Origin: Arenimonas caeni
GTDB taxonomy: Bacteria > Pseudomonadota > Gammaproteobacteria > Xanthomonadales > Xanthomonadaceae
NCBI RefSeq assembly: GCF_003024235.1
Contig: NZ_KZ679085.1
Span: forward strand, 1-64,000
Direction: 5' to 3'
DNA: 64,000 nucleotides
Shown here: piece after piece, positions 1 to 11,577 of the stretch
Numbering within the stretch: the stretch's first letter is position 1
Layout: every line of letters begins with the position of its first letter
The notes under the pieces: generated by a model
What the model saw: only the letters and a program-made list of their open reading frames with translations
What the model was told of the DNA's origin: nothing
Database searches by the model: none
Program-made: the position numbers and the translations under genes

Positions 1-30
1 CTTCCCCGGACTTGGGTGAAGAACCAAAAC

Positions 31-58
31 AAAACGGCGGCCGCGAGGCCGCCGTTTT
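31..58 (-). terminator. Rho-independent terminator of infA
   Basis: A perfect 12-bp inverted repeat with a GCGA loop. Read on the minus strand, just after the infA stop codon, it is followed by a T-rich run (GTTTTGGTTC). Arms and tract are directly visible. Positions 1-30 hold nothing else I can name. Confidence 0.85.
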
Positions 59-74
59 CGTTACAGGCCCCGCA

Positions 75-293
75 TCACTTCATGCGATAGGTGATGCGAC
101 CCTTGGTCAGGTCGTAGGGCGTCATCTCGACCTTGACCTTGTCGCCGGTCAGGATGCGGATGTAGTTCTTGCGCATGCGGCCGGAAATGTGGGCCGTGAT
201 CACGTGGCCGTTCTCGAGCTTGACCCGGAACATGGTGTTCGGAAGGGTCTCGAGCACCGTGCCTTCGAATTCGATGGAATCGTCTTTGGACAT
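75..293 (-). CDS. infA: Translation initiation factor IF-1
   Basis: A 72-residue protein, the usual length for IF-1, made of one S1/OB-fold domain. It binds the ribosomal A site during initiation together with IF-2 and IF-3. The start is the ATG at 291-293, giving [11 protein letters not shown]; the conserved [17 protein letters not shown] stretch and the [12 protein letters not shown] end match the family closely. A good sigma-70-type promoter lies upstream and a strong terminator follows, so it is probably transcribed alone. Its neighbour aat reads in the same direction, an arrangement common in gammaproteobacteria. Identification is secure. Confidence 0.97.
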   Translation of the reverse strand: MSKDDSIEFEGTVLETLPNTMFRVKLENGHVITAHISGRMRKNYIRILTGDKVKVEMTPYDLTKGRITYRMK

Positions 294-336
294 TCTTTGT
301 TTCGCTGGGCGGGAAAACCGCGCTTGGAAGCCCGGC

Positions 337-365
337 ATTCTGCCATGTCCTTGCCCCGCTTGCAA
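337..365 (-). promoter_or_regulatory. Probable sigma-70 promoter of infA
   Basis: On the minus strand a TTGCAA -35 box (360-365) and a CAGAAT -10 box (337-342) are separated by exactly 17 bp. The expected start point is about 35-40 nt upstream of the infA ATG. The match is by eye only. Confidence 0.6.
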
Positions 366-373
366 AAATTTGG

Positions 374-1117
374 TTAAGCGGCGCTGACGTCGGCCAGCCG
401 GGCTACCGGCAGCGGCGCTTCGCGCCAGGGTCCGGGCCGCCCGGGCGCCGCCGCCAGGTCCGACCAGCGCGCCAGGAAGGCCTCGCGCGGCAGCTCGCGG
501 GCGCCGAGGCCGAGCAGGTGCGGGTTGGCGACCTGGGCGTCGATCCAGGGCCAGCCCCAGGCCGCCAGCCAGTGCCCCAGGGCCGCCAGCGCCACTTTCG
601 ATCCGCCGCTTCGTGCGCTGAACATGCTCTCGGCGCTGAAGGCCCGGCCGACCGCCACGCCGTAGAGGCCGCCGACCAGGTGCGGGCCCTCGAAGACCTC
701 GATGCTGTGCGCGTGTCCGAGCTGGTGCAGCCGGCCATAGGCCGCACGCATCGCCGGGGTGATCCAGGTGCCGTCCTGGCCGGGGCGGGGCGCCCGGGCG
801 CAGGCCGCCACCACGGCGTCGAAACAGGTGTCGGTGCGCACCACCCAGGCGCTGCGGCGCAGGTCGCGCCGGAAGCGCGAGGACAGGCGGATGGCGCCGG
901 TGTCGAACACCGCGCGCGGATCGGGGCACCACCACAGCAGCGGCTGGCCCTCGGAGTACCAGGGGAAAATGCCGCGCGCGTAGGCCGCCAGCAGCCGCTC
1001 CGGCGAGAGGTCGCCGCCCCAGGCCAGCAGGCCGTTGGGCTCGGCCAGGGCCCGCGCCGCCGGCGGGAAGTCCTCGGGGCGGTCAGCGGGCAGGGACGGG
1101 ATCGGCAGGTAGCTCAC
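374..1117 (-). CDS. aat: Leucyl/phenylalanyl-tRNA--protein transferase
   Basis: A 247-residue enzyme that adds Leu or Phe from charged tRNA to proteins with N-terminal Arg or Lys, marking them for ClpS/ClpAP degradation (N-end rule). The family signature is clear: [20 protein letters not shown] near residue 28, GIFPWYS, and the SVEMFS-like segment read here as [18 protein letters not shown]. Length is normal. The start is GTG at 1115-1117, inside the 3' end of the upstream FemAB-like gene, a 35-bp overlap that implies co-transcription and probably translational coupling. No better in-frame start is evident. Confidence 0.95.
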   Translation of the reverse strand: MSYLPIPSLPADRPEDFPPAARALAEPNGLLAWGGDLSPERLLAAYARGIFPWYSEGQPLLWWCPDPRAVFDTGAIRLSSRFRRDLRRSAWVVRTDTCFDAVVAACARAPRPGQDGTWITPAMRAAYGRLHQLGHAHSIEVFEGPHLVGGLYGVAVGRAFSAESMFSARSGGSKVALAALGHWLAAWGWPWIDAQVANPHLLGLGARELPREAFLARWSDLAAAPGRPGPWREAPLPVARLADVSAA

Positions 1118-2225
1118 GGTAGGGATGATGCCCCAACAGGTTCGCCCGGTGCCGGGCCACCGCGTCGCGCTCCTGCGCGCACCAGTCGGCCAGTGCCGCG
1201 GCGAAGCGCGGGTCGGACACGTGGTGGTGGCTGCGCGTGGTGACCGGCAGGAAGCCCCGGGCGATCTTGTGCACGCCCTGGGCGCCGGGCTCGAACACGG
1301 CCAGCTTCTCGCGCAGGCAGTACTCGATGCCCTGGTGGTAGCAGGTCTCGAAGTGCAGCCCGGGGCCGGGCTCGCTGGCGCCCCAGTAGCGGCCGTAGAG
1401 CGTGTCGTGGCCGCGCAGGCACAGCGCGCCGGCCACCACTTCGCCGGCCCGTTCCGCCAGCACCAGCACCAGCTGGCGCGGCATGGCCGTGGCCAGGTGC
1501 CGGAAGAACTCGAGCGACAGGGCGGGGTGGTTGCCGTAGTCGGCGAAGGTGCGGCAGTAGAAGTAGTACATGGCCTCGAGGTCGGACTCGCTGGCCTCGT
1601 CGCCGTGCACGACCCGGAACGCGTAACCGGCCCGCTCCGCCTTCGCCCGTTCCTGGCGCAGGTTCTTGCGCTTCTTTGGCTGCAGGTCGGCCAGGAAGGC
1701 CTCGAAGTCGGCCCAGCCGCGGTTGTGCCAGTGGAACTGCACGTCCTCGCGCGCCAGCCAGCCGGCGTCGAAGGCGGGATCCTCCCCGGCCGGGTGGAAG
1801 TTCACGTGCAGCGACGAGAGTCCGTCGCGCCCGGCCTGCTCGCGCATCGCCGCCAGCAGCGCGGCGCGGTCGGGCCCGTCGCGCGCCAGCAGGCGCGGGC
1901 CGGTGACCGGGGTGTAGGGCACGGCCACCAGCCACTTGGGGAAGTAGTCCAGCCCGGCCCGGGCATAGGCATCGGCCCAGGCGTGGTCGAAGACGAACTC
2001 GCCGTGGGAATTGGCCTTGAGGTAGGCCGGCGCCGCGGCCACCAGCTCGCCGTCGCGCCAGAGCGTAGCGTGGCGCGGCGTCCAGCCCCAGGCCGGGCGC
2101 AGGCAGCCATGCCGCTCGAGCCCGGCGAGGAAGGCGTGCGAGAGGAAGGGATTGGCGCCGTCGTGCAGCGCATCCCAGGCCGGGGCCGGGATGTCGTCGA
2201 GGCGCTCGAGCAGCTTGAATTGCAT
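1083..2225 (-). CDS. FemAB-like / GNAT-fold acyltransferase (DUF482 family)
   Basis: A 380-residue soluble protein of the PF04339 (FemAB_like, formerly DUF482) family, which has a GNAT-type fold like the peptidoglycan FemABX transferases. Typical segments are NPFLSHAFLAGLE near the N terminus, VPYTPVTGPRLL, KKRKNLRQERAKAE and the C-terminal GAQGVHKIARGFLPV. Substrate is unknown; some relatives are listed as peptidogalycan biosynthesis proteins. It starts at ATG 2223-2225, just downstream of an inverted REP pair, and overlaps aat by 35 bp, so the two likely share a transcript. The family is secure, the function is not. Confidence 0.85.
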   Translation of the reverse strand: MQFKLLERLDDIPAPAWDALHDGANPFLSHAFLAGLERHGCLRPAWGWTPRHATLWRDGELVAAAPAYLKANSHGEFVFDHAWADAYARAGLDYFPKWLVAVPYTPVTGPRLLARDGPDRAALLAAMREQAGRDGLSSLHVNFHPAGEDPAFDAGWLAREDVQFHWHNRGWADFEAFLADLQPKKRKNLRQERAKAERAGYAFRVVHGDEASESDLEAMYYFYCRTFADYGNHPALSLEFFRHLATAMPRQLVLVLAERAGEVVAGALCLRGHDTLYGRYWGASEPGPGLHFETCYHQGIEYCLREKLAVFEPGAQGVHKIARGFLPVTTRSHHHVSDPRFAAALADWCAQERDAVARHRANLLGHHPYRELPADPVPAR

Positions 2226-2233
2226 GCCGCCAT

Positions 2234-2303
2234 TGTAGGAGCGCCTTCAGGCGCGAAAAGCACGGTCGCGTGAAAAGCGATCGCGCCTGGAGGCGCTCCT
2301 GCA
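2234..2303. repeat. Inverted pair of REP palindromes (BIME-like)
   Basis: Two head-to-head copies of a REP unit lie in the gap between trxB and the FemAB-like gene. The left unit contains GTAGGAGCGCCTTCAGGCGC (from 2235); the right, on the other strand, is GCAGGAGCGCCTCCAGGCGC. They differ at two or three positions. Each unit is itself an imperfect palindrome. The same unit recurs as perfect inverted copies near 32.93 and 33.36 kb. Such elements in Xanthomonadales and pseudomonads are moved by RAYT transposases; none is encoded here. Confidence 0.8.
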
Positions 2304-2314
2304 GGGAGGGTGGC

Positions 2315-3334
<1,020 letters not shown>

Positions 3335-3405
3335 TCAAGGCGACGGGTCGGGCCACGGTGTTGCGGGCCTGTGCCAGGGGGCAGTGGGCGACATAGTGCG
3401 AACTA

Positions 3406-3417
3406 CTGTATAAACAG
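3406..3417 (+). promoter_or_regulatory. ftsK promoter -10 region with overlapping CTGT-N4-ACAG dyad
   Basis: TATAAA at 3409-3414 is a plausible -10 box about 40 bp before the ftsK GTG; no convincing -35 box is visible at the right spacing. The -10 lies inside a CTGTATAAACAG dyad. Its half-sites resemble LexA half-sites, but the classical operator has an 8-nt spacer rather than 4, so LexA control is only a guess. In E. coli one ftsK promoter is SOS-inducible. Confidence 0.35.
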
Positions 3418-3452
3418 CCGTCTATCACGATTTCCTGAGGCATTTTCTCTCG

Positions 3453-5774
3453 GTGGCGCGCTCTCCCGATCGGACCCTCAAGCCTGGAAACGACCGCCGC
3501 CAGAAACTCTGGCGCGAGCTCGCGCTGGTCGCGGTTTCGCCGCTGCTGCTCTATCTGCTGGCCAGCCTGCTGAGCTACCACGTCGACGACCCGGGCGTTT
3601 CGCGCACCGGCAGCGTCGCCGGGCCGCTGCACAACATCGGCGGCCTGGTCGGCGCGCACCTGGCCGACCTGGCGTTCTGGATCTTCGGCAAGGTCGCCTA
3701 CACCGTGCCGCTCGTGCTCGGCGGCGTGGCCTGGATCGCCCTGTTCGGCCTGGACTCGGACGGCGACGGCCGGGTGGACTTCGGGCCGGCGCTGCGCCTG
3801 GTGGGCATCGTCGGTTTCCTGGTCACCGCCTGCGGCCTGGCCCACGTGCTGGGCGGCCCGGCGCCCGACCTGCCGGCCGGCTCGGGCGGCCTGCTCGGCG
3901 GCCTGGTCGGCGATTCGATGCGCAGCGTGTTCGGGCTGATGGGCGGCAACCTGTTCCTGCTGGCCGTGCTGCTGATGTCGGTGACGCTGGCCACCGGCCT
4001 GAGCTGGTTCGCCCTGATGGACTGGATCGGTGGCCAGGTGCTGGCGCTGTTCGCGCGCCTGGGCACCCGCACCCGCCAGGCCGCCGAATGGCAGCGTGCG
4101 CGCGCCATGCGCGAGGAGCGCGAGGAAGTGCGCAAGGTCGAGACCGCCAAGCGTGCCCGCCGCGAGCCGGTCAGGATCGAGCCGCCGGCCAAGCCGGTCA
4201 TCGAGAAGTCCGAGCGGGCCCAGCGCGAGCAGCAGATCCCGCTGTTCAACAGCGCCGGCGGCGAGGGCCTGCCGCCGCTGAGCCTGCTAGACGAGCCCAA
4301 GGAGCAGCCCAAGGGCTATTCCGAGGAAACCCTGGAGGCGCTCAGCCGCCAGATCGAATTCAAGCTCAAGGACTTCCGCGTCGAGGTGCAGGTGGTCGGC
4401 GCCTATCCGGGCCCGGTGATCACCCGCTTCGAGATGGAGCCGGCGCCGGGCGTGAAGGGCAGCCAGATCAGCTCGCTCGACAAGGACATCGCCCGCGGCC
4501 TGAGCGTCAAGTCGGTGCGCGTGGTCGACGTGATCCCGGGCAAGTCGGTGGTCGGCCTGGAAATCCCCAACGCCCACCGCGAAACGATCTACCTGAGCGA
4601 GATCCTGCGCTCGAAGGAATACGACAAGGTCACCTCGCCGCTGGCCATGGCCCTGGGCAAGGACATCGGCGGCCGGCCGGTGGTGGTGGACCTGGCGCGC
4701 ATGCCGCACCTGCTGGTGGCCGGCACCACCGGCTCGGGCAAGTCGGTGGGCGTGAACGCGATGGTGCTCAGCCTGCTGTACAAGTCCAGCGCCAAGGACG
4801 TGCGCATGCTGATGATCGACCCGAAGATGCTCGAGCTGTCGGTCTACCAGAACATCCCGCACCTGCTCGCGCCGGTGGTCACCGACATGAAGGAGGCCGC
4901 CAACGGCCTGCGCTGGTGCGTGGCCGAGATGGAGCGCCGCTACAAGCTGATGAGCGCCGTGGGCGTGCGCAACCTGGCCGGCTTCAACCGCAAGGTCAAG
5001 GACGCCCAGGACGCCGGCCAGCCGCTGGTCGACCCGCTGTTCCGGCCCAACCCGGAGCTGGGCGAAGCGCCGCGCCCGCTCGAGCCGCTGCCCTACATCG
5101 TCGTGTTCATCGACGAATTCGCCGACATGATGATGATCGTCGGCAAGAAGGTCGAAGAGCTCATCGCCCGCCTGGCGCAGAAGGCCCGCGCCGCCGGCAT
5201 CCACCTGATCCTGGCCACCCAGCGCCCGTCGGTGGACGTGATCACCGGCCTGATCAAGGCCAACATCCCGACCCGCATCGCCTTCCAGGTGAGCAGCAAG
5301 ATCGACTCGCGCACCATCCTTGACCAGTCCGGCGCCGAGACGCTGCTGGGCAACGGCGACATGCTCTACCTGCCGCCGGGCACGGCCATGCCCGAGCGCG
5401 TGCACGGCGCCTTCGTCAGCGACGACGAGGTGCACCGCGTGGTGGCCTTCCTGCGCCAGAACAGCTCCGGCCCGGACTACATCGAGGGCGTGCTCGAGGA
5501 CGTGCAGTCGATGGGCGACGGCGTGGTGATCGGCCCGACCGGCCTGCCCGAGTCGGGCGGCGGCGCCGGCGACGAATCCGATCCGCTCTACGACGAGGCG
5601 GTGAAGGTGGTCACCGAGACCCGCCGCGCCTCCATCTCGGGCGTGCAGCGGCGCCTGAAGATCGGCTACAACCGCGCCGCCCGCCTGATCGAGGCGATGG
5701 AGGCCGCGGGCATCGTCTCGCCGCCGGAGCACAACGGCGACCGCAAGGTGATCGCCCCGCCGCCGCCGCGCTGA
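3453..5774 (+). CDS. ftsK: DNA translocase FtsK
   Basis: A 773-residue septum-bound ATPase that pumps chromosomal DNA during division and activates XerCD at dif. Residues 20-190 hold about four membrane segments. A short charged linker (about 200-280) replaces the long linker of E. coli FtsK. The motor domain has a Walker A motif (GTTGSGKS, near residue 424) and Walker B ([14 protein letters not shown]). The C-terminal gamma domain, from about 700, is a winged helix ([21 protein letters not shown]) that reads KOPS sites. The start is GTG at 3453 with CCTGAGG about 12 nt upstream. Size is typical for short-linker homologues. Identification is secure. Confidence 0.96.
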   Translation: MARSPDRTLKPGNDRRQKLWRELALVAVSPLLLYLLASLLSYHVDDPGVSRTGSVAGPLHNIGGLVGAHLADLAFWIFGKVAYTVPLVLGGVAWIALFGLDSDGDGRVDFGPALRLVGIVGFLVTACGLAHVLGGPAPDLPAGSGGLLGGLVGDSMRSVFGLMGGNLFLLAVLLMSVTLATGLSWFALMDWIGGQVLALFARLGTRTRQAAEWQRARAMREEREEVRKVETAKRARREPVRIEPPAKPVIEKSERAQREQQIPLFNSAGGEGLPPLSLLDEPKEQPKGYSEETLEALSRQIEFKLKDFRVEVQVVGAYPGPVITRFEMEPAPGVKGSQISSLDKDIARGLSVKSVRVVDVIPGKSVVGLEIPNAHRETIYLSEILRSKEYDKVTSPLAMALGKDIGGRPVVVDLARMPHLLVAGTTGSGKSVGVNAMVLSLLYKSSAKDVRMLMIDPKMLELSVYQNIPHLLAPVVTDMKEAANGLRWCVAEMERRYKLMSAVGVRNLAGFNRKVKDAQDAGQPLVDPLFRPNPELGEAPRPLEPLPYIVVFIDEFADMMMIVGKKVEELIARLAQKARAAGIHLILATQRPSVDVITGLIKANIPTRIAFQVSSKIDSRTILDQSGAETLLGNGDMLYLPPGTAMPERVHGAFVSDDEVHRVVAFLRQNSSGPDYIEGVLEDVQSMGDGVVIGPTGLPESGGGAGDESDPLYDEAVKVVTETRRASISGVQRRLKIGYNRAARLIEAMEAAGIVSPPEHNGDRKVIAPPPPR

Positions 5775-5790
5775 ACCCCCTGCGACCACG

Positions 5791-5813
5791 AGCCGCGGGC
5801 GCCGCCCGCGGTT
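5791..5813 (+). terminator. GC-rich hairpin between ftsK and lolA
   Basis: An 8-bp perfect stem (CCGCGGGC with a 3-nt loop) stands 17 nt after the ftsK stop and can be extended by two weaker pairs. No T run follows, so it may be a weak or Rho-assisted terminator, or only an mRNA-stabilising stem. Confidence 0.35.
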
Positions 5814-5863
5814 CAGCTTGCCCGCGACACACTCCCGTCCAAGCCAACCCCGGAATTCGCCGA

Positions 5864-6511
5864 ATGCGCCTTTTCGCCTTCCTGCTGCTCGCCATCGCCG
5901 CCCCGCTGGCCCAGGCCGGCGCACGGGCCCAGCTCGACGCCTTCAGCGGCGGCGTGCAGGGGCTCGAGACCACCTTCGAGCAGCGCGTCTACGACCCGGA
6001 CCGGCGCATGGTCGAACTGGCCACCGGCAAGGTCGGGCTCAACAAGCCGCGCCAGTTCCGCTGGGAAGTGCTGCAGCCGTACCCGCAGCTGATCGTCGCC
6101 GACGGCGACCACGTCTGGATCCACGACCCGGACCTCGAGCAGGTGACCGTGCGCAAGCAGGCGCACGAGGAGCAGGGTAGCCCGCTTGCCGTGCTGATCG
6201 ACCCGGCCGAACTCGAGCGCCAGTTCAAGGTGGCCGAGGGCGCCGAGGCCGACGGCCTGGCCTGGCTCGAACTGCAGCCGCGCCAGGCCGAGGACGCGCC
6301 CTTCGAGCGCGCAAGGCTGGGTTTCGATGCCCAGGGCCTGGCGGTGATGGAGATGTTCGACGGCCTGGGCCAGCGCACTGAAGTGCGTTTCGGGCGCTGG
6401 CAGCGCAACCCGGCCTTCGCGCCGGGCGCCTTCGCCTTCGTGCCGCCGCCGGGCACCGAGGTGGTGGGCGAGCAGATCCGCCCGGCCGAAGTCATCCCGC
6501 TGGGCGACTGA
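5864..6511 (+). CDS. lolA: Outer-membrane lipoprotein carrier LolA
   Basis: A 215-residue periplasmic chaperone that takes lipoproteins from LolCDE at the inner membrane to LolB. A signal peptide (MRLFAFLLLAIAAPLAQA, cut after residue 18) precedes the mature protein. Family features are LETTFEQRVYDPDRRMVELATG, PRQFRWEVLQPYPQLIVADG with the aromatic-rich region, and the closing PPPGTEVVGE. The ftsK-lolA-rarA order is widespread in gammaproteobacteria and supports the call. The gap from ftsK is 89 bp. Identification is secure. Confidence 0.93.
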   Translation: MRLFAFLLLAIAAPLAQAGARAQLDAFSGGVQGLETTFEQRVYDPDRRMVELATGKVGLNKPRQFRWEVLQPYPQLIVADGDHVWIHDPDLEQVTVRKQAHEEQGSPLAVLIDPAELERQFKVAEGAEADGLAWLELQPRQAEDAPFERARLGFDAQGLAVMEMFDGLGQRTEVRFGRWQRNPAFAPGAFAFVPPPGTEVVGEQIRPAEVIPLGD

Positions 6512-6518
6512 GCCGGGG

Positions 6519-6567
6519 AGGGGATAGGTGCATTTTCCGGCGCCGCCGGAAAATGCACCTGTCCCCT
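6519..6567. repeat. 49-bp near-perfect palindrome, REP-like
   Basis: Two 24-bp arms (6519-6542 and 6544-6567) flank a single base. The only mismatch, T against G, would pair as a wobble in RNA. The arm carries GGGGATAGGTGCATTTTCC, of the GGGGACAG-type REP class, and differs from the GTAGGAGCGC REP found elsewhere here. It sits 8 bp after the lolA stop and 19 bp before the rarA start. As RNA it would be a long hairpin that could end or stabilise the lolA transcript; the three Ts after it are few for a terminator. Confidence 0.8.
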
Positions 6568-6586
6568 TTGCCGTTAAACTGGCGGC

Positions 6587-7933
6587 GTGACGCGCAAGAG
6601 CCCCGCCAGCGAGAACCTGTTCCAGGCCCCCGAGGCCCTCAAGCCGCTGGCCGAGCGCATGCGCCCGGCCTCGCTCGACGAGATGGTCGGCCAGCGCCGC
6701 CTGCTGGCGCCGGGGTCGGCGCTGCGCCGGGCGGTGGCGTCGGGCCGCGTGCACTCGATGATCCTCTGGGGCCCGCCGGGCTGCGGCAAGACCACCCTGG
6801 CGCTGCTGCTGGCGCGCTATGCCGAGGCCGAGTTCGTGGCGATCTCGGCCGTGCTCAGCGGCCTGCCGCAGGTGCGCGAGGTGCTGGCCGCTGCCGAGGC
6901 GCGCTTCAACCAGGGCCAGCGCACGGTGCTGTTCGTGGACGAGGTGCACCGCTTCAACAAGGCCCAGCAGGATGCCTTCCTGCCGCACATCGAGCGCGGC
7001 TCGATCCTGTTCGTCGGCGCCACCACCGAAAACCCCAGCTTCGAGCTCAACTCGGCGCTGCTCTCGCGCTGCCGCGTGCACGTGCTCGAGGCGGTGTCGG
7101 CCGACGACATCGTGCAGGCTCTGCGCCGCGCCCTGGACGATGGCGAGCGCGGCCTGGGCGGGCAGGGCATCGTCGTGGACGAGGCGCGGCTGCGCGAGAT
7201 CGCCGGCGCCGCCGACGGTGACGTGCGCCGCGCGCTGACCCTGCTGGAGATCGCCGCCGAGCTGGCCGCCGACGAGGGTGGCGAGGTCACCGAGGCCACG
7301 CTGGTGCAGGTGCTGGCCGACCGCACCCGCCGCTTCGACAAGGGCGGCGAGCAGTTCTACGACCAGATTTCGGCCCTGCACAAATCGGTGCGCAGCTCCA
7401 ACCCCGACGGCGCGCTGTACTGGTTCGCGCGCATGCTCGACGGTGGCTGCGACCCGGGCTACCTCGCGCGCCGCATCACCCGCATGGCGGTCGAGGACAT
7501 CGGCCTGGCCGACCCGCGCGCGCTGCAGATGGCGATCGAGGCCTGGGAGGCCTACGACCGCCTGGGCAGCCCCGAGGGCGACCTCGCCCTGGCGCAGGTC
7601 GTGCTCTACCTCGCCAGCACCGCCAAATCCAACGCCGGCTACGTGGCCTTCAAGGCGGCCCAGGCCGACGTGCGCGAGACCGGCACCCAGGACGTGCCCC
7701 TTCACCTGCGCAACGCGCCGACCAAACTGATGAAGCAGCTCGGCTACGGCACGGGCTACCAGTACGACCACGACGCGCCCGAGGGCATCGCCCTCGACCA
7801 GACCGCCTTCCCGGACGCGATGGGCGAGCGCGAGTATTACCAGCCGGTCGAGCGCGGCCTGGAGATCAAGCTCAAGGAAAAGCTCGACAGGCTGCGCGCG
7901 GCGCGCCGGCAGGCGAGGGCAGGCAGGTCGTGA
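6587..7933 (+). CDS. rarA: Replication-associated recombination protein A (RarA/MgsA)
   Basis: A 448-residue AAA+ ATPase of the clamp-loader group, acting at stalled replication forks. After the LFQAPEALKPLAERMRPASLDEMVGQ segment come Walker A GPPGCGKT (62-69), Walker B FVDEVHRF (116-123), sensor 1 GATTENPSFELN and the arginine-finger region LLSRC. The C-terminal half (FDKGGEQFYDQISALHKSVRSSNPDGALYW) is the RarA tetramerisation domain. It starts with GTG at 6587, 19 bp after the palindrome. No Shine-Dalgarno sequence is evident, but TAAACT stands 6 nt before the GTG. Identification is secure. Confidence 0.96.
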   Translation: MTRKSPASENLFQAPEALKPLAERMRPASLDEMVGQRRLLAPGSALRRAVASGRVHSMILWGPPGCGKTTLALLLARYAEAEFVAISAVLSGLPQVREVLAAAEARFNQGQRTVLFVDEVHRFNKAQQDAFLPHIERGSILFVGATTENPSFELNSALLSRCRVHVLEAVSADDIVQALRRALDDGERGLGGQGIVVDEARLREIAGAADGDVRRALTLLEIAAELAADEGGEVTEATLVQVLADRTRRFDKGGEQFYDQISALHKSVRSSNPDGALYWFARMLDGGCDPGYLARRITRMAVEDIGLADPRALQMAIEAWEAYDRLGSPEGDLALAQVVLYLASTAKSNAGYVAFKAAQADVRETGTQDVPLHLRNAPTKLMKQLGYGTGYQYDHDAPEGIALDQTAFPDAMGEREYYQPVERGLEIKLKEKLDRLRAARRQARAGRS

Positions 7934-8319
7934 ACTGGCCGCTGCTGGGCGTGGTGATGGCCGGTGGCGCCCTGGGCGCGGGTGCCCGGCACCTGCTGGG
8001 CGACTGGCTGCTGCGCCAGTTCGGCGCGGGCCTGCCCTGGGGCACGCTGATGGTGAACCTGCTGGGCAGTCTCCTGGCCGGGTTCATCGTGCTCTGGCTG
8101 CAGGACCGGGGCGAGGCCGCGCTGCTGCTGCGCGGCTTCCTCGTGGTCGGCCTGCTCGGCGGCCTGACCACCTATTCGGCGCTGATGGTCGAATGCCTGC
8201 TTTTCGCCCGCGAAGGGCGCTCGGGGCAGGTGCTGGCTTACCTCGTGCTGAGCCTGGTGGCCGGCCTGGCCCTGGTCTGGGCCGGCGCACGGCTGGCGCA
8301 GTGGCTGCGCCCGGCCTGA
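7930..8319 (+). CDS. crcB: Fluoride-specific ion channel CrcB/Fluc
   Basis: A 129-residue membrane protein with four helices; the family forms antiparallel dimers that export fluoride. GGALGAGARHLL, GTLMVNLLGSLLAG (with Asn43) and GLLGGLTTYSALM are the family blocks. The start is GTG at 7930, overlapping the rarA stop as GTGA, so expression is coupled to rarA; no fluoride riboswitch precedes it. The 'Phe box' is unusual: the standard TTFSTF reads TTYSAL, with Tyr82 and Leu85 in place of the two pore phenylalanines. The fold is secure; channel behaviour may differ. Confidence 0.9.
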   Translation: MNWPLLGVVMAGGALGAGARHLLGDWLLRQFGAGLPWGTLMVNLLGSLLAGFIVLWLQDRGEAALLLRGFLVVGLLGGLTTYSALMVECLLFAREGRSGQVLAYLVLSLVAGLALVWAGARLAQWLRPA

Positions 8320-8329
8320 GCCGAGCCGC

Positions 8330-9052
8330 TCAGAAGCGTTCCGACACCGGCAGGTAGCGCCACTGGCCCGCGGGCATCTTCGACAGGCCGATGCGGCCCA
8401 GGCGCAGGCGACGCATCGCCGTGGCCTTGAGGCCGACCTCGGCGCACAGGTGCTGCAGCAGCCCCGGCCGAACGCCCTTGATGGCGAAGCGCAGGCGCTG
8501 CTCGCTCTGCCAGCTCACCTTGAACGGGGCGACCGGCCAGCCATCGAACTTCGTGCCGGAGACCAGGCGGTTCCAGCCGTAGGGCGCGAGTTCGCCTTCG
8601 ACGTCGACAAGCCATTCCTGTTCGAGCTTGTTGCCGTCCTCCGCCAGCTTGCGCAGCACGCGCCCGTCCTGGCTGTAGATGACCAGCCCGCTGGCCTCGG
8701 GGTCGATGGCCATGGCCGGCGCAAGGCGGTGGAAATACCGGCGCAGCAGCCGCCAGCCCGAGCCGTCGTCGGGCCAGCGGTTCTCCGGGGCCAGCAGCGC
8801 CAGCGCCGCTTCCGGCCCGCTGGCCATGTCGAAGCCCGCGGGTTTGTGCAGCAGCAGGGTGGCCGGCTCGGCCGGTTCCGGGCGGGCGCCCGGCAGCAGG
8901 GCCACCACCTCGTCGGTGACCGGGTGCTGCGGCGCCTCGACCACGACGCCGTCGACGGTGACCCAGCCGCCCTGCACATACAGCTCGGCCTCGCTGCGCG
9001 AGCAGCCGGTGAGTTCGATGACGCGCCGCGCCAGGCGGACGGCTTCGGTCAT
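8330..9052 (-). CDS. RluF-like rRNA pseudouridine synthase (RsuA family)
   Basis: A 240-residue protein with an N-terminal S4 RNA-binding domain (residues 5-50, CSRSEAELYVQGGWVTVDG) and a pseudouridine synthase domain of the RsuA/RluB/E/F type (LLLHKPAGFD, then the C-terminal KGVRPGLLQHLCAEVGLKATAMRRLRLGRIGL). The catalytic aspartate is in AIDPEASGLVIYSQDG, where the family normally has GRLD; the Asp remains but the preceding Arg-Leu is Ala-Ile. Start ATG 9050-9052 overlaps the stop of the small Lys-rich gene (ATGA). It may modify 23S rRNA; the exact site cannot be told. Confidence 0.82.
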   Translation of the reverse strand: MTEAVRLARRVIELTGCSRSEAELYVQGGWVTVDGVVVEAPQHPVTDEVVALLPGARPEPAEPATLLLHKPAGFDMASGPEAALALLAPENRWPDDGSGWRLLRRYFHRLAPAMAIDPEASGLVIYSQDGRVLRKLAEDGNKLEQEWLVDVEGELAPYGWNRLVSGTKFDGWPVAPFKVSWQSEQRLRFAIKGVRPGLLQHLCAEVGLKATAMRRLRLGRIGLSKMPAGQWRYLPVSERF

Positions 9053-9156
9053 GACTTGCGGGCGGCCTTCTTCTGGTCCTTCTCGGCGCGCTTCTCCTTC
9101 AGGGTCTTTTCCGGCTTCTTCTTCTCGTTCTTCTTCTGGTTCAGGCCCTTGGCCAT
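9049..9156 (-). CDS. Small lysine-rich protein of unknown function
   Basis: A 35-residue basic protein starting MAKGLNQKKNEKKKPEKTL, rich in Lys and Glu and probably a single charged helix. The start at 9154-9156 is chosen because AGGAG lies 7 nt before it; an ATG two codons upstream is the alternative. It overlaps the pseudouridine synthase start by four bases and so leads that operon. Similar short Lys-rich proteins next to this synthase are familiar from Xanthomonas-type genomes. A nucleic-acid-binding role is possible from charge alone. Confidence 0.65.
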   Translation of the reverse strand: MAKGLNQKKNEKKKPEKTLKEKRAEKDQKKAARKS

Positions 9157-9242
9157 GGTCATGCTCCTGGAGGAGGCCGCGCGGGCTGCGTGGCCGGCCG
9201 GTGAAGCATGCGCCGACGGCCCCGGTTTGGCCACGTTTTTCG

Positions 9243-11553
<2,311 letters not shown>

Positions 11554-11577
11554 GCGCGACCGTCGTGTGCCTGAAAT

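Noticed and set aside
3406-3417. A canonical LexA box at ftsK
   Set aside because: The spacing between CTGT and ACAG is 4 nt instead of 8, so I do not call it a LexA site; it is only listed as a lead.
7850-7930. Fluoride riboswitch before crcB
   Set aside because: crcB starts inside the rarA stop codon; the sequence upstream is rarA coding sequence, leaving no room for an aptamer.
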